Positions 1-6,876 of a DNA stretch of 9,736 bases are shown here, one piece after another (position 1 is the stretch's first letter; every line of letters begins with the position of its first letter). Position numbers and translations under genes: made by a program. The notes beneath the pieces were generated by a model, which worked only from the letters and a program-made list of their open reading frames with translations, did no database searches and was not told where the DNA came from. The stretch lies in assembly GCA_964418385.1 (NCBI GenBank), contig CAYQLH010000035.1, forward strand, positions 1 through 9,736. The letters run 5' to 3'. Source of the DNA: RGIG2560 sp964418385. Its GTDB lineage: Bacteria; Patescibacteriota; Microgenomatia; UBA1400; PJMF01.

Positions 1-873
1 AGCGGCGTTAGCCCCACATTTACGATAAGGACAGCTGCCTACCCATTCGTCACTAAGATAAGCATATTTGCCACCAGAATCGTCGGCATAATGAGTGGTA
101 TCTCCATAAAGAGTGTCGCAATGATAATATCGACAGACACCAGTTAACGTGGTGGTGGTGGCACCAGAACTGTTGGCACGATAATTATCAGAACAAGTAC
201 AAGAGGAAGGAGCACTAGTGGCATAAACGGTAGTGGTTGTGTAATGACTGCCGGCTGTTGTTTGGTTGCAATACATATTATGGTTGCACGCACCCGTATT
301 ACCAGGTTGATTACCACCACTTGAATTGGCAAAGTGTCCGGACTGGCAGTAACAAGTCGGTGGTGCCGTGGCGTACTGGACACTCGCATAACTACCAGTA
401 CAGTACTTGTTGTAAGAACACACCCCTGTGGCAATACCAATGGTGGTACCACCAGAAGAGTTGGAATATTTACCTGGGGAACAAGTACAGGTACCGGAAG
501 AGTAGTTAACATACGTCCCCGTGGTACCACTACCACAGTGTTTGTACGAGCAACTGCCACCATTGGCGACAGTAGTGGTACCAGACTTGTCAGAAAAGTA
601 ACCGGAAGTGCAGGTGCACAAGCCGCTACTGTTGGGCAAGATGGCATTGTTGACGTTGGTGCCGGTGCAGTTGACTTTACCTGTCGCCATGAAGATGTTG
701 TTGCCGATTTTGACGAACTGGATACCGTTGACTTTGATCTTTTTGCCGTTACTGATGGAGGAAATGGTGGCTTTGGCAGCGTGAAGCGAGGACGGTAGAT
801 ATGCTAAGTTTTCAAACATTAGAATTAGCATATTTAAAATTGCCAGACAAACAATACGCCTTGCCAAGGACAT
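1..873 (-). CDS. Secreted cysteine-rich repeat protein, 3' end beyond the window
   Basis: The frame is open without a stop from ATG at 873-871 to the window edge, giving 291 visible residues. The start follows AAGGGA (879-884) by 5 nt. Residues 1-33 look like a Sec signal peptide: MSLARR, a hydrophobic core to about residue 26, then a possible cleavage near LHA-A (30-33). A linker of about 50 residues has one Cys (69). From residue 86 the protein consists of repeats with two cysteine pairs each: CxC at 86/88, 129/131, 174/176 and 225/227, and C-x4-5-C at 108/113, 152/158, 196/202, 247/252 and 281/286. An NSSG or similar motif precedes or follows each CxC. The rest is rich in Gly, Ser, Thr and Tyr, as in an extracellular disulfide-stabilised stalk or adhesin. 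I recognise no named family, and the function is unknown. The gene has its own promoter and a long structured leader, and shares its signal peptide with the gene at 9625. Confidence 0.85.
   Translation of the reverse strand, partial: MSLARRIVCLAILNMLILMFENLAYLPSSLHAAKATISSISNGKKIKVNGIQFVKIGNNIFMATGKVNCTGTNVNNAILPNSSGLCTCTSGYFSDKSGTTTVANGGSCSYKHCGSGTTGTYVNYSSGTCTCSPGKYSNSSGGTTIGIATGVCSYNKYCTGSYASVQYATAPPTCYCQSGHFANSSGGNQPGNTGACNHNMYCNQTTAGSHYTTTTVYATSAPSSCTCSDNYRANSSGATTTTLTGVCRYYHCDTLYGDTTHYADDSGGKYAYLSDEWVGSCPYRKCGANAA
16..618 (-). repeat. Tandem ~44-residue cysteine-rich repeats within the secreted protein
   Basis: These are protein-level repeats, residues 86 to 286 of the gene above. The pattern is CxC, then [ST]-x-G-x-[FY], then a Ser-Ser-Gly turn, 19-20 residues from CxC to the next Cys, then C-x4-5-C and a Tyr/Thr-rich spacer. 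The CxC pairs are 43, 45 and 51 residues apart. The even cysteine number per unit suggests two disulfides per repeat. At DNA level the units have diverged, so this is an old array rather than a fresh slippage product. A last unit (C281/C286) lacks a preceding CxC and may be degenerate. Confidence 0.8.
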
Positions 874-959
874 AAGATTCCCTTCGCATTTACTTGCTAC
901 TGCCGGGAATGCCTGCCAATACTAGAGGCAGACAACGCGAACCTGCGGTTCTCGCCCGG
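856..959. repeat. Left arm of a 104-bp perfect inverted repeat
   Basis: This segment is the exact reverse complement of 9539-9642. It spans the 3' half of the leader, the ribosome binding site and the first six codons of the left cysteine-rich gene. Identity breaks at 960 on one side and inside codon 7 on the other. The flanking leader and signal-peptide sequence are related but diverged. Confidence 0.95.
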
Positions 960-1142
960 CGCCAAAATTATCGCGAAGACAGAAAATCTGCAAATCGCAC
1001 AATTAAATTCCGGGCATACGTTATCTGCCTCATTGCTTATGCGATTTCAAATTTTCCAAAACAAAATCTGTTCTATAGAACGTCTTTTGCAATTGTCTAC
1101 AAGAAATTTATTTCCTTTCTTCGTTACTCGATAATTTTGGCA
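874..1142 (-). ncRNA. Structured 5' leader (candidate cis-regulatory RNA), left copy
   Basis: An untranslated leader of about 269 nt separates the predicted transcription start from the ATG at 873. Pairings visible on the minus strand are a 13-bp closing helix (1019-1031 with 925-937, one G-U); inside it a GCCCGG/CCGGGC helix (1010-1015 with 954-959) extended by AAUU/AAUU, GCGA/UCGC and CAGA/UCUG; and a GAACC/GGUUC hairpin (939-951). Together they make a three-way junction. The right-hand leader (9357-9624) has the same fold with compensatory base changes. A 5-bp hairpin near the 5' end presents the purine-rich loop GAAGAAAGGAAA. I do not recognise the consensus of a known riboswitch class. 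The fold was read by eye, not computed. Confidence 0.72.
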
Positions 1143-1148
1143 AGAGCT

Positions 1149-1159
1149 ATTATACCACA
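1149..1159 (-). promoter_or_regulatory. Extended -10 promoter of the left cysteine-rich gene
   Basis: Reading the minus strand gives TGTGGTATAAT, a perfect -10 with the TG extension. The same 11-mer occurs before lepB (4746-4756) and before the right cysteine-rich gene (9340-9350). No good -35 is present, as is tolerated with an extended -10. The T-rich spacer upstream and AGCTCT just downstream are shared with the right copy. Transcription should start near 1142. Confidence 0.75.
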
Positions 1160-1169
1160 AAAAAATAAA

Positions 1170-1181
1170 CCCTGCGCAGGG
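1170..1181. promoter_or_regulatory. 12-bp perfect palindrome over the -35 region
   Basis: CCCTGCGCAGGG is a perfect palindrome covering the place where the -35 of the left leader promoter would sit (1172-1177). It could be an operator. On the minus strand it is followed by TTTATTTTTTT, so a short terminator hairpin is the alternative, though no gene upstream would need one. The right-hand promoter lacks it. Confidence 0.35.
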
Positions 1182-1263
1182 AATTTGCGAGTCGCTTGTT
1201 TGTGATCTTTTTTCGCGCTGCAGCCAAAATCAAAACGCCCCTTGTCTTTGTCGCTTTTTCGTT

Positions 1264-1292
1264 TTCACAATCCGCCGTCCTTGTGATATAAT
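1264..1292 (+). promoter_or_regulatory. comF promoter
   Basis: TTCACA (1264-1269, one mismatch to the -35 consensus), a 17-bp spacer, and TATAAT (1287-1292) with a TG extension at 1284-1285. Transcription would begin around 1299-1302, almost exactly at the ATG at 1302, so the mRNA would be leaderless or nearly so. The stretch 1182-1263 upstream holds no gene or other element that I can see. Confidence 0.8.
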
Positions 1293-1301
1293 AAGATGCA
1301 G

Positions 1302-1973
1302 ATGTTGTCAGCGTTTAAAAAACTTACCAGTTTTATTGTCGACGTGCTCTATCCGCGCAGTTGTATTCGTTGTGGACGTTGGGGCGAGTACTTGTGCGAT
1401 CAATGTCACACTTATCTTAACTTTACGCTAGAAGATAATTTGGTGCCCACTCTTTTCGCCAATTCCACGACACCCGTTTATCTCCAACGTTTGCAAGCGG
1501 CAATCGTGTATGACGATTTAGCGCGCCGGCTTTTACACAACTATAAATATCTTGGTGTACGCGAGCTGGATGAATATTTTGCTCATTGGCTTTATGAATA
1601 CACCACTTGCATCCGCGACATTGATGTCATCACTTTTATTCCTATTCACCGGCGCCGTTTTCGCGAGCGTGGCTACAATCAAGCGCGTCTTGTGGCGACG
1701 AAACTTGCCGCTCTATCGGGCTTGCCTTGTGTCCCGCTTTTGGCTCGTCCCGTTTACCGCGAAAAACAAGATCTAAGTCATTCCAAAGCCGAACGTCTCA
1801 CCAAAACGCAAAACATTTTCGCAGCCATGCCCACCACCATCCCCACCACCACCCGCATCCTCATCGTTGACGACGTGGTCACGTCTGGCGCCACGCTCAA
1901 CGAAGCTGCTCGCGTTTTGCACGCAGCCGGTTTTGCGCAGGTGAGCGCCGTCGCTATCGCCCATGGAGATTAA
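1302..1973 (+). CDS. comF: ComF family phosphoribosyltransferase-like protein
   Basis: ComF proteins are cytoplasmic and needed for natural DNA uptake in several bacteria, probably in single-strand transfer behind the ComE channel. An N-terminal four-cysteine zinc finger is visible (CIRCG followed by CDQC, residues about 20-35). The C-terminal phosphoribosyltransferase fold has its PRPP-loop motif ILIVDDVVTSGAT near residues 186-198, and the family's IPIHRRRFRERGYNQA stretch lies mid-protein. Length is 223 residues, normal for the family. I chose ATG 1302 over the in-frame ATG at 1296 because 1296 lies only 3 nt after the -10 and could not be in the transcript. The gene ends 1 nt before dnaG and is probably co-transcribed with it. 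Family assignment is firm; a role in competence here is inferred from relatives. Confidence 0.92.
   Translation: MLSAFKKLTSFIVDVLYPRSCIRCGRWGEYLCDQCHTYLNFTLEDNLVPTLFANSTTPVYLQRLQAAIVYDDLARRLLHNYKYLGVRELDEYFAHWLYEYTTCIRDIDVITFIPIHRRRFRERGYNQARLVATKLAALSGLPCVPLLARPVYREKQDLSHSKAERLTKTQNIFAAMPTTIPTTTRILIVDDVVTSGATLNEAARVLHAAGFAQVSAVAIAHGD
1965..1968 (+). promoter_or_regulatory. Ribosome binding site that sets the dnaG start
   Basis: GGAG inside the last codons of comF lies 6 nt before ATG 1975. The more upstream in-frame ATG at 1963 would overlap this site and has nothing suitable before it. The comF stop (1971-1973) and dnaG start are separated by one base, so coupled translation is likely. Confidence 0.75.
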
Positions 1974-1974
1974 A

Positions 1975-3777
1975 ATGTCAGAAATTCAAGATATCAAAGA
2001 CCGGATTGTTTTAAGCGAAATTATCGGCCGCCACGTCAAGCTCGCGCCCGCCGGTGCCTATCAACGCGGTTTATGCCCTTTCCACCACGAAAAAACGCCC
2101 AGCTTCCACGTTAATGATCAGCTTGGTTTTTATAAATGTTTCGGTTGCGGTGAGGGTGGTGACGTTTTTACTTTTTTGGAAAAGTATGAGGGAATGACTT
2201 TTCGCGAAGCGCTTGAATATTTAGCTGAACTCACTGGTGTCACGCTCACCAATCGCCAGAAGTCACCAGAAGATATTTTGCGCGCCAAAGTCCTGGAAAT
2301 TCTGGCACTCGCCACTGACTTTTACGCCCAAAAACTTGGTGCGCCCGCCGGTCAAGCCGCTCGCGATTATCTGACGACTCGTGGTACCAGCCAGAGCTTG
2401 ATCAAACAATTCCAACTTGGTGCGGCGCCTGACGACTGGCACGCGCTCACCTCTTTTCTCCAGTCAAAAAAATACACTCAAGCGCAAATTCTCGCTAGTG
2501 GTCTGGCGCGCCAAAACGCCACCGGTCGTCTTTACGACACCTTTCGCGATCGACTGATGTTTCCGCTGCGCAATCATCGCGGCCAAGTAGTCGGTTTTTC
2601 TGGTCGTCAACTCAAATCAAATCCCAACGAAGGTAAATACATCAACACACCCGAAACTATAGTTTATCACAAAGGCAAGATGCTTTACGGGCTTTTTGAA
2701 CATGCCAAAGCGATCCGTCAAGCAAAAAAAATGCTCATCGTGGAGGGCGAATTTGATATGCTCTCCAGCAGTCAAGCGGGTGTGGATTTTGTCTGCGCCA
2801 TTAAAGGCTCGGCGCTCACGAGCGAACACGCAGATTTAATTGCGCGTTATACAGACAAAGTGATTTTAGCGCTCGATAGCGACGCCGCGGGTATTAAAGC
2901 CACCAAAAAAGCCATCGCCGCGCTGCGACCGCATCAAGTGGAGTTGCGTGTGGTCATGCTTGAGGGCAACAAAGACCCAGACGAACAAGCGCGCGCCGAT
3001 GCGCAAGTCTGGCGCCAAAAAGTTAAAACCGCTATTAGCGTTTATGAATTTTTTATCCGTGTGATCACTAGTCACCACGACATGCACAGCATCGACGGTC
3101 AAAAAAAGATTTTGCAAGAGTTGGGTCAGGTTTTTCCGCTGATTGACAACCGTCTGGAATACGAATTTTATCTCAAAAAAGTTGCCCGTTTGCTTGAACA
3201 AGACCTGGACGTGGTCCGCGCTGACATCTTGCAATGGAGCCGTTTTGGCAACGTGAACGCCACTGTCACTCGGGACATTGCTGCCAACGCCGCCACCAAA
3301 GCTCACGCTAAAACAGACAAAATGAAACTTCTGGAAGCCTACGTGTGGTTTTTGTTTTTGCAGTGCCTCGCCGAGAGTGTCAATGTGCCTGACGCCAGCA
3401 CTTACATTATTCACGCTTCTTGGCAAACACCGTTTTTACAGCAACTCGCCCGCGCTTTCGATATCTATTATCGTGCCCATCCGGACGTCACTTTGCGCGG
3501 TTGGCACCAATCGCTGCCAGCAGATTTTCAAGAAAAAGTGGCGCTTTTGAGTCTCAACAAAACGTTTATCAAATATTTAAGCAAAACTGATTTAGTGAGT
3601 GAATGGCGCCGTCAATCAAACGCTCACGAGCAAGCTCTTGCTACTGCGCAAATTACTGCCATGACTGAAGAACTTGCCAAATTAGACGAAATTGACGATC
3701 CCACGCTGGCGCAAGAAAAGCACAAAAACGAACTTTTGCAAAAAATAGTGGAGCTGAAAAAGTTTAAAAAACGTTAA
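1975..3777 (+). CDS. dnaG: DNA primase DnaG
   Basis: It synthesises RNA primers for the replication fork, acting with the replicative helicase. From the start at 1975 the protein has 600 residues, typical for bacterial DnaG. The N-terminal zinc-binding domain has CPFHH (C34, H37) and CFGC (C55, C58), the CHC2 arrangement. The catalytic TOPRIM core has VEGEFD (E257) and DSDAAG (D301, D303), the metal-binding acidic residues. A helical C-terminal region after about residue 350 matches the place of the helicase-interaction domain and ends in a basic, Lys-rich helix. It follows comF directly. In many bacteria dnaG is followed by the sigma factor gene rpoD, but here an unrelated Ig-like gene follows under its own promoters. 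No terminator with a T-run is seen after the stop. Confidence 0.97.
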   Translation: MSEIQDIKDRIVLSEIIGRHVKLAPAGAYQRGLCPFHHEKTPSFHVNDQLGFYKCFGCGEGGDVFTFLEKYEGMTFREALEYLAELTGVTLTNRQKSPEDILRAKVLEILALATDFYAQKLGAPAGQAARDYLTTRGTSQSLIKQFQLGAAPDDWHALTSFLQSKKYTQAQILASGLARQNATGRLYDTFRDRLMFPLRNHRGQVVGFSGRQLKSNPNEGKYINTPETIVYHKGKMLYGLFEHAKAIRQAKKMLIVEGEFDMLSSSQAGVDFVCAIKGSALTSEHADLIARYTDKVILALDSDAAGIKATKKAIAALRPHQVELRVVMLEGNKDPDEQARADAQVWRQKVKTAISVYEFFIRVITSHHDMHSIDGQKKILQELGQVFPLIDNRLEYEFYLKKVARLLEQDLDVVRADILQWSRFGNVNATVTRDIAANAATKAHAKTDKMKLLEAYVWFLFLQCLAESVNVPDASTYIIHASWQTPFLQQLARAFDIYYRAHPDVTLRGWHQSLPADFQEKVALLSLNKTFIKYLSKTDLVSEWRRQSNAHEQALATAQITAMTEELAKLDEIDDPTLAQEKHKNELLQKIVELKKFKKR

Positions 3778-3782
3778 GCGTT

Positions 3783-3804
3783 TGTTTAACAAATGTTTAA
3801 CAAA
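3783..3804. repeat. Two tandem copies of an 11-bp sequence downstream of dnaG
   Basis: TGTTTAACAAA occurs twice without a gap, starting 5 bp after the dnaG stop. The AT-rich unit can form a weak hairpin with its neighbour. It may act as a processing or protein-binding site or be slippage only; nothing in the sequence decides this. Confidence 0.6.
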
Positions 3805-3829
3805 AACCAGGCGTCAGAGTGAACAAATT

Positions 3830-3858
3830 TTGACAAACTGTTCTCAAAGTAGTACATT
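3830..3858 (+). promoter_or_regulatory. Upstream promoter candidate of the Ig-like gene
   Basis: A perfect -35 TTGACA (3830-3835), a 17-bp spacer and a weaker -10 TACATT (3853-3858). The -35 lies inside an inverted repeat GAACA (3821-3825) and TGTTC (3839-3843), which might be an operator. The TTGACAAAC string is shared with the second promoter 46 bp downstream. Confidence 0.45.
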
Positions 3859-3875
3859 TTTCTTTCAATTTAAAA

Positions 3876-3904
3876 TTGACAAACGATCCAGACAGCGGTA
3901 TAAT
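3876..3904 (+). promoter_or_regulatory. Main promoter of the Ig-like gene, full sigma70 consensus
   Basis: TTGACA (3876-3881), exactly 17 bp, TATAAT (3899-3904): both hexamers are perfect. Transcription should start near 3911, giving a leader of about 18 nt that contains AAAGGAG (3918-3924) 4 nt before the ATG. This is the strongest-looking promoter in the window. Confidence 0.9.
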
Positions 3905-3928
3905 CACCTCATAAAATAAAGGAGCTGG

Positions 3929-4744
3929 ATGTCATCACGTTATCGCAGTGCTACCGCTATCACCGAATTTTCCCGCCAAAAAAAGTCCTCGTCCCGTGCG
4001 GATTCGCGGCTTGGCTTGTCTCGCTGGCGCAAATCCACTTCTCGCCGCGAAGACGAAAAGCGCGCCTGTCGCTATTTGCGCTGGCAAAACTTGCTTCTTT
4101 TCTTATCCATTCTTGCGAGTGTGGTGATTTACATTGTATTTGTTTTTCCGTTTCTTGTGCAATGGACCGGCCAGCTTAACTCTCAAAAATATGTTGCCCC
4201 AGATCACTCCGTGATGCCGCAAATGCCGCTTTTAAACACCCCACCTGCATACGTGGCTGACAGCAATCTTAAGTTAACCGGTTTTGGTACACCAAGCACC
4301 CAGGTACAGTTTATTCTTAATGACGAAGAAAACAAAACTGACGTGGTGCCAGTGGGCATCAATGGTGAGTTTTCTCACGCGCTCACTCTGCAAGAGGGCA
4401 CCAACACCATCCAAGCTTACAGTTTTGACGATCACGATCGTCAATCCAAAACCACCAAAGTTTACACGGTGACGCTAGATAGCAAAAAGCCCGAGCTCGA
4501 TATTGAAACTCCCGAGAATCACCAAGAATTTTCCGGGCGCAGCCAGCAACTGTTGAAAATCTCCGGGCACACCGAAGCAGGCGCGAAGGTCGTCGCCAAT
4601 AATGTCGCCACCACCGCTGATCAAGATGGCGCTTTTTCTCTGGATTATCATTTAAATGAAGGGCGCAACGAGCTGCAAATCACCAGCACTGACCGCGCGG
4701 AAAACGAAACCACGGTAACGATTACTGTGGTCTTGCGACTTTAA
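3929..4744 (+). CDS. Membrane-anchored protein with two extracellular Ig-like domains
   Basis: The protein has 271 residues and no recognised gene name. Residues 1-53 are basic and rich in Ser and Arg, probably cytoplasmic. One transmembrane segment spans about 54-77. Two beta-sandwich domains of the bacterial Ig/glucodextranase-B type follow, at about 100-184 and 187-270. Each carries the family signature near its end: GEFSHALTLQEGTNTIQAYS and GAFSLDYHLNEGRNELQITS, followed by a D-rich turn. The predicted topology is N-in, C-out, so the Ig domains would face outside and could bind polymers or partner proteins. No catalytic motif is visible. The start is set by AAAGGAG at 3918-3924. The neighbouring lepB has its own promoter, so a shared operon is not required. 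The domain call is fairly sure; the function is unknown. Confidence 0.82.
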   Translation: MSSRYRSATAITEFSRQKKSSSRADSRLGLSRWRKSTSRREDEKRACRYLRWQNLLLFLSILASVVIYIVFVFPFLVQWTGQLNSQKYVAPDHSVMPQMPLLNTPPAYVADSNLKLTGFGTPSTQVQFILNDEENKTDVVPVGINGEFSHALTLQEGTNTIQAYSFDDHDRQSKTTKVYTVTLDSKKPELDIETPENHQEFSGRSQQLLKISGHTEAGAKVVANNVATTADQDGAFSLDYHLNEGRNELQITSTDRAENETTVTITVVLRL

Positions 4745-4745
4745 T

Positions 4746-4756
4746 TGTGGTATAAT
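4746..4756 (+). promoter_or_regulatory. Extended -10 promoter of lepB
   Basis: TGTGGTATAAT begins 2 bp after the upstream stop codon and ends 7 bp before the lepB ATG. The start of transcription should coincide with the ATG, giving a leaderless mRNA. There is no ribosome binding site and no room for one. The 11-mer is identical to the promoters of both cysteine-rich genes. Confidence 0.75.
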
Positions 4757-4763
4757 ACATTTC

Positions 4764-5339
4764 ATGACTATTACGAAACAAAAAATTCTCGACTGGGTAC
4801 TTGACTTTGTAGAAACCGTCGTCTCGTCTTTGGCAATTTTTTTTGTCATTTACATTTTTATCGTCCAGCCGCATCAAGTTCACGATCACTCAATGGACCC
4901 GAATTTCCGCACGGGTGAATATTTGCTTACAGAAAAAATCACTTACCGTTTTCGCGAGCCCCAGCGCGGCGAGGTGATCATTTTTAAAGCGCCGCTTAAC
5001 GCTTGTATCGGTGATAATTGCGATTACATCAAGCGCATCATCGGGATTCCAGGCGACTCTGGCAGTGGAGTGGCTGGTCACAGTCATCTCAACGGTGAAC
5101 TCTTAGATGAAAGCGAGTATCTTTCCGACAGCGTCATCACCAATGCTGCTGATTATACCGCCGGCGAGCGCGAAATCACTTTGGGTGCAGATCAGTATTT
5201 TGTCTGCGGCGATAATCGCGCCCAATCGTCTGATTCACGTGCTTGGGGACCGATTGAGAAAAAAACCATTATTGGTCGTGCCTTTTTTTCCTATTGGCCG
5301 ACGGCAACCTTTGGTCTCATCAAACACGCCAACGATTAA
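4764..5339 (+). CDS. lepB: Signal peptidase I
   Basis: This serine-lysine protease cleaves signal peptides from exported proteins at the outer face of the cytoplasmic membrane. The 191-residue protein has one N-terminal membrane anchor (about 16-35). The conserved boxes follow in order: HSMDP with nucleophile Ser43, YLLTEKITYRF, RGEVIIF, DYIKRIIGIPGD with general base Lys90, and CGDNRAQSSDSRAWG near the C-terminus. The size matches the short Gram-positive-type enzymes rather than the large enterobacterial LepB. A small CIGDNC insertion lies just before the Lys box, with two cysteines that could pair. The start at 4764 follows from the promoter position. The protein could process the signal peptides of the two cysteine-rich proteins here, as well as all other exported proteins. 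Confidence 0.95.
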   Translation: MTITKQKILDWVLDFVETVVSSLAIFFVIYIFIVQPHQVHDHSMDPNFRTGEYLLTEKITYRFREPQRGEVIIFKAPLNACIGDNCDYIKRIIGIPGDSGSGVAGHSHLNGELLDESEYLSDSVITNAADYTAGEREITLGADQYFVCGDNRAQSSDSRAWGPIEKKTIIGRAFFSYWPTATFGLIKHAND

Positions 5340-5351
5340 TTGGATCCAATT
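5338..5351. other. Palindrome directly at the lepB stop codon
   Basis: AATTGGATCCAATT starts inside the TAA stop and can form a 5-bp hairpin with a GATC loop. No T-run follows. A near copy, AATTGGTGCCAATT, sits in the same place at the end of trmD (9304-9317). It might protect the mRNA 3' end or be a weak terminator. The rest of 5352-5424 holds nothing I can name. Confidence 0.45.
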
Positions 5352-5424
5352 GACCACACAGCCCCGCGTACACGCCAGCAATGCTTAGTTGCGCGTCATT
5401 ATTTAATGGGCCATAAACCTCGCC

Positions 5425-5455
5425 AAAAACCGCGACTACTAAATCATAATCGCGG
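5425..5455 (-). terminator. Intrinsic terminator of the glutamate dehydrogenase gene
   Basis: On the minus strand CCGCGA (5455-5450) and TCGCGG (5435-5430) form a 6-bp GC-rich stem with a 14-nt loop, directly followed by TTTTT (5429-5425). It lies about 25 bp after the stop codon. Read on the plus strand the stem has no T-run, so it serves mainly the minus-strand gene. Confidence 0.75.
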
Positions 5456-5479
5456 GTTGTGACGTCTTATCCAAATTGA

Positions 5480-6802
5480 TTACACGCTGCCGCGTACCAA
5501 GAGCGCATCAATGACACGTTTCATCGCAATCAAATACGCCGCTGTTCGCACTGAGTGCTCGGGATACTTTTTGTGCATCGCCCAGATATCGGCAAACGCT
5601 TGCTCCATCAACGGCTGTAATTTTGCCAGCACCTCGTCACGTGACCAAGCGTAACCTGCTAAATTTTGCACCCATTCAAAGTAGGATGTAGTGACGCCAC
5701 CAGAATTATCAAGAATATCTGGCATCACGATTTTGCCCGCTTTTACCAATGCCGCTTCCGCCTCGCTCGTGGTGGGGCCATTGGCCATTTCAAAAACGAT
5801 ATCAGCTTTAATATCAGCGGCGTTGTCCGCGGTAATGACATTTTCCATCGCGGCGGGTACCAAGATTTTCACTGGCAAAGTCAAAATTTCACTCGCCGTG
5901 TTTAAAAGCTTACCTTTAAATGCGCCTGCTTCCAAACCCGCTTTCAAACTGCGGTATTGCTTTTTTGCTGCGAGTGCTGCTTCCACGTCTAAACCCTTGG
6001 CGTTGTAAACCGCGCTGCGCGAATCGCTCAAAGCGACCACTTTAAAACCACCCGCCACCGCGTGTTTAGCAAACCAAGCACCGACATTGCCGACACCTTG
6101 AATTGCCACCGTCGTTTGTGCTGGTTTGAGTTTTAACTGTCGCGCCAATTGTCGTAAAACGTAATTACCACCCAAGCCAGTCGCCTCATCGCGACCTTGA
6201 CTTCCGCCCAAAGTTAAAGGCTTGCCAGTAAAAGTCGCCAAGTAGTTTTGTGCGAAATCGCCCTCTTTAACTTTAATTTTTACCAGCTCATCTGCCATCC
6301 AAGCCATAATCTGACCATTGGTATTCATATCCGGAGCAGGCACGTCGCGCCAAGGACCAATATCTTTCGCCACCAACTTGACGTACGCGCGCGAGAGCCG
6401 TTGTAGCTCTGCCGGCGACAGGGTTTTGGGATCGACGCTGATCCCGCCCTTAGCACCGCCGTAAGGAATGCCAGTCGTGGCGCATTTCCAAGTCATCCAA
6501 ATCGAAAGTGCCTTCACTTCGTCTTCGCAGACCGCCGGGTGGAAGCGAATACCGCCTTTATACGGTCCACATGAATTGTCGTGTTGCGCTCGCCACGCTT
6601 TAAAACTGGCTTTTTTGCCGTTATCCAAGGTGATTGTGACCGTGCCAGCTACGATTTTGTCGTGTTTTTCCAATTTTGCTAGTGCGCGGTCAAAAGCTTT
6701 TTTGTCTTCGTAAGATTCTCGCAAAATCGCGCCTGCCGCTCGCAGTTGCGTTAATGCGTTCTCGTAAGCACTGGGTGCTTTGGTCGGTGATTTTTTAGCC
6801 AT
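5480..6802 (-). CDS. gdhA: Glutamate dehydrogenase (Glu/Leu/Phe/Val dehydrogenase family)
   Basis: The enzyme interconverts glutamate and 2-oxoglutarate plus ammonia with NAD(P)(H), joining nitrogen and carbon metabolism in the cytoplasm; the family forms hexamers. Length is 440 residues, normal for the family. Visible are GPYKGGIRFHP (79-89), the substrate-binding stretch; PYGGAKGGI with catalytic Lys118; PAPDMNT with catalytic Asp158; the Rossmann glycine motif GVGNVG (236-241); and GGVTTSYFEWVQN near the C-terminus, typical of glutamate-specific members. The residues after the second strand (LSDSRS) do not let me choose NAD or NADP. I start at ATG 6802 because AAAGGA lies 5 nt before it; an in-frame GTG 21 bp upstream would lie close to the expected transcript start. 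It follows glgX on the same strand with a 74-bp gap that contains its own promoter. Confidence 0.95.
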   Translation of the reverse strand: MAKKSPTKAPSAYENALTQLRAAGAILRESYEDKKAFDRALAKLEKHDKIVAGTVTITLDNGKKASFKAWRAQHDNSCGPYKGGIRFHPAVCEDEVKALSIWMTWKCATTGIPYGGAKGGISVDPKTLSPAELQRLSRAYVKLVAKDIGPWRDVPAPDMNTNGQIMAWMADELVKIKVKEGDFAQNYLATFTGKPLTLGGSQGRDEATGLGGNYVLRQLARQLKLKPAQTTVAIQGVGNVGAWFAKHAVAGGFKVVALSDSRSAVYNAKGLDVEAALAAKKQYRSLKAGLEAGAFKGKLLNTASEILTLPVKILVPAAMENVITADNAADIKADIVFEMANGPTTSEAEAALVKAGKIVMPDILDNSGGVTTSYFEWVQNLAGYAWSRDEVLAKLQPLMEQAFADIWAMHKKYPEHSVRTAAYLIAMKRVIDALLVRGSV

Positions 6803-6830
6803 ATATCCTTTCGTCATTACCACTTTCGCT

Positions 6831-6839
6831 ATTGTAGCA
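6831..6839 (-). promoter_or_regulatory. Promoter of the glutamate dehydrogenase gene
   Basis: The minus strand reads TGCTACAAT, an extended -10 with one deviation from TATAAT, about 28 bp before the start codon. No clear -35 is seen at the right distance. It lies between the glgX stop and gdhA, so gdhA can be expressed alone or by read-through from glgX. Confidence 0.5.
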
Positions 6840-6876
6840 CGTTTTTGTCAGATAATTGTGGTAATTTTTGCGGTAA

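Noticed and set aside
144..798. Overlapping frames of 167, 90 and 154 codons over the left gene
   Set aside because: They are shadow frames of the cysteine-rich repeat gene, favoured by its Gly/Ser/Thr-rich codons. None has a signal, domain or binding site, whereas the minus frame from 873 has a start, a signal peptide and regular cysteines.
894..1205. Plus-strand frame beginning LLPGMPANTRGRQREPAVLA, and the matching minus-strand frame at 9395-9604
   Set aside because: Both are antisense to the conserved leader, and their likeness comes only from the 104-bp repeat. They start with TTG without a ribosome binding site and lose all similarity beyond the repeat.
1963..1974. ATG at 1963 as the dnaG start
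   Set aside because: It overlaps the GGAG site that is properly spaced for ATG 1975, and the extra residues MEIK are not needed for the zinc-binding domain, whose cysteines then fall close to the usual positions.
5352..5424. A possible tRNA or small RNA between lepB and gdhA
   Set aside because: No cloverleaf stems or T-arm motif can be found; the only clear structure is the terminator at 5425-5455.
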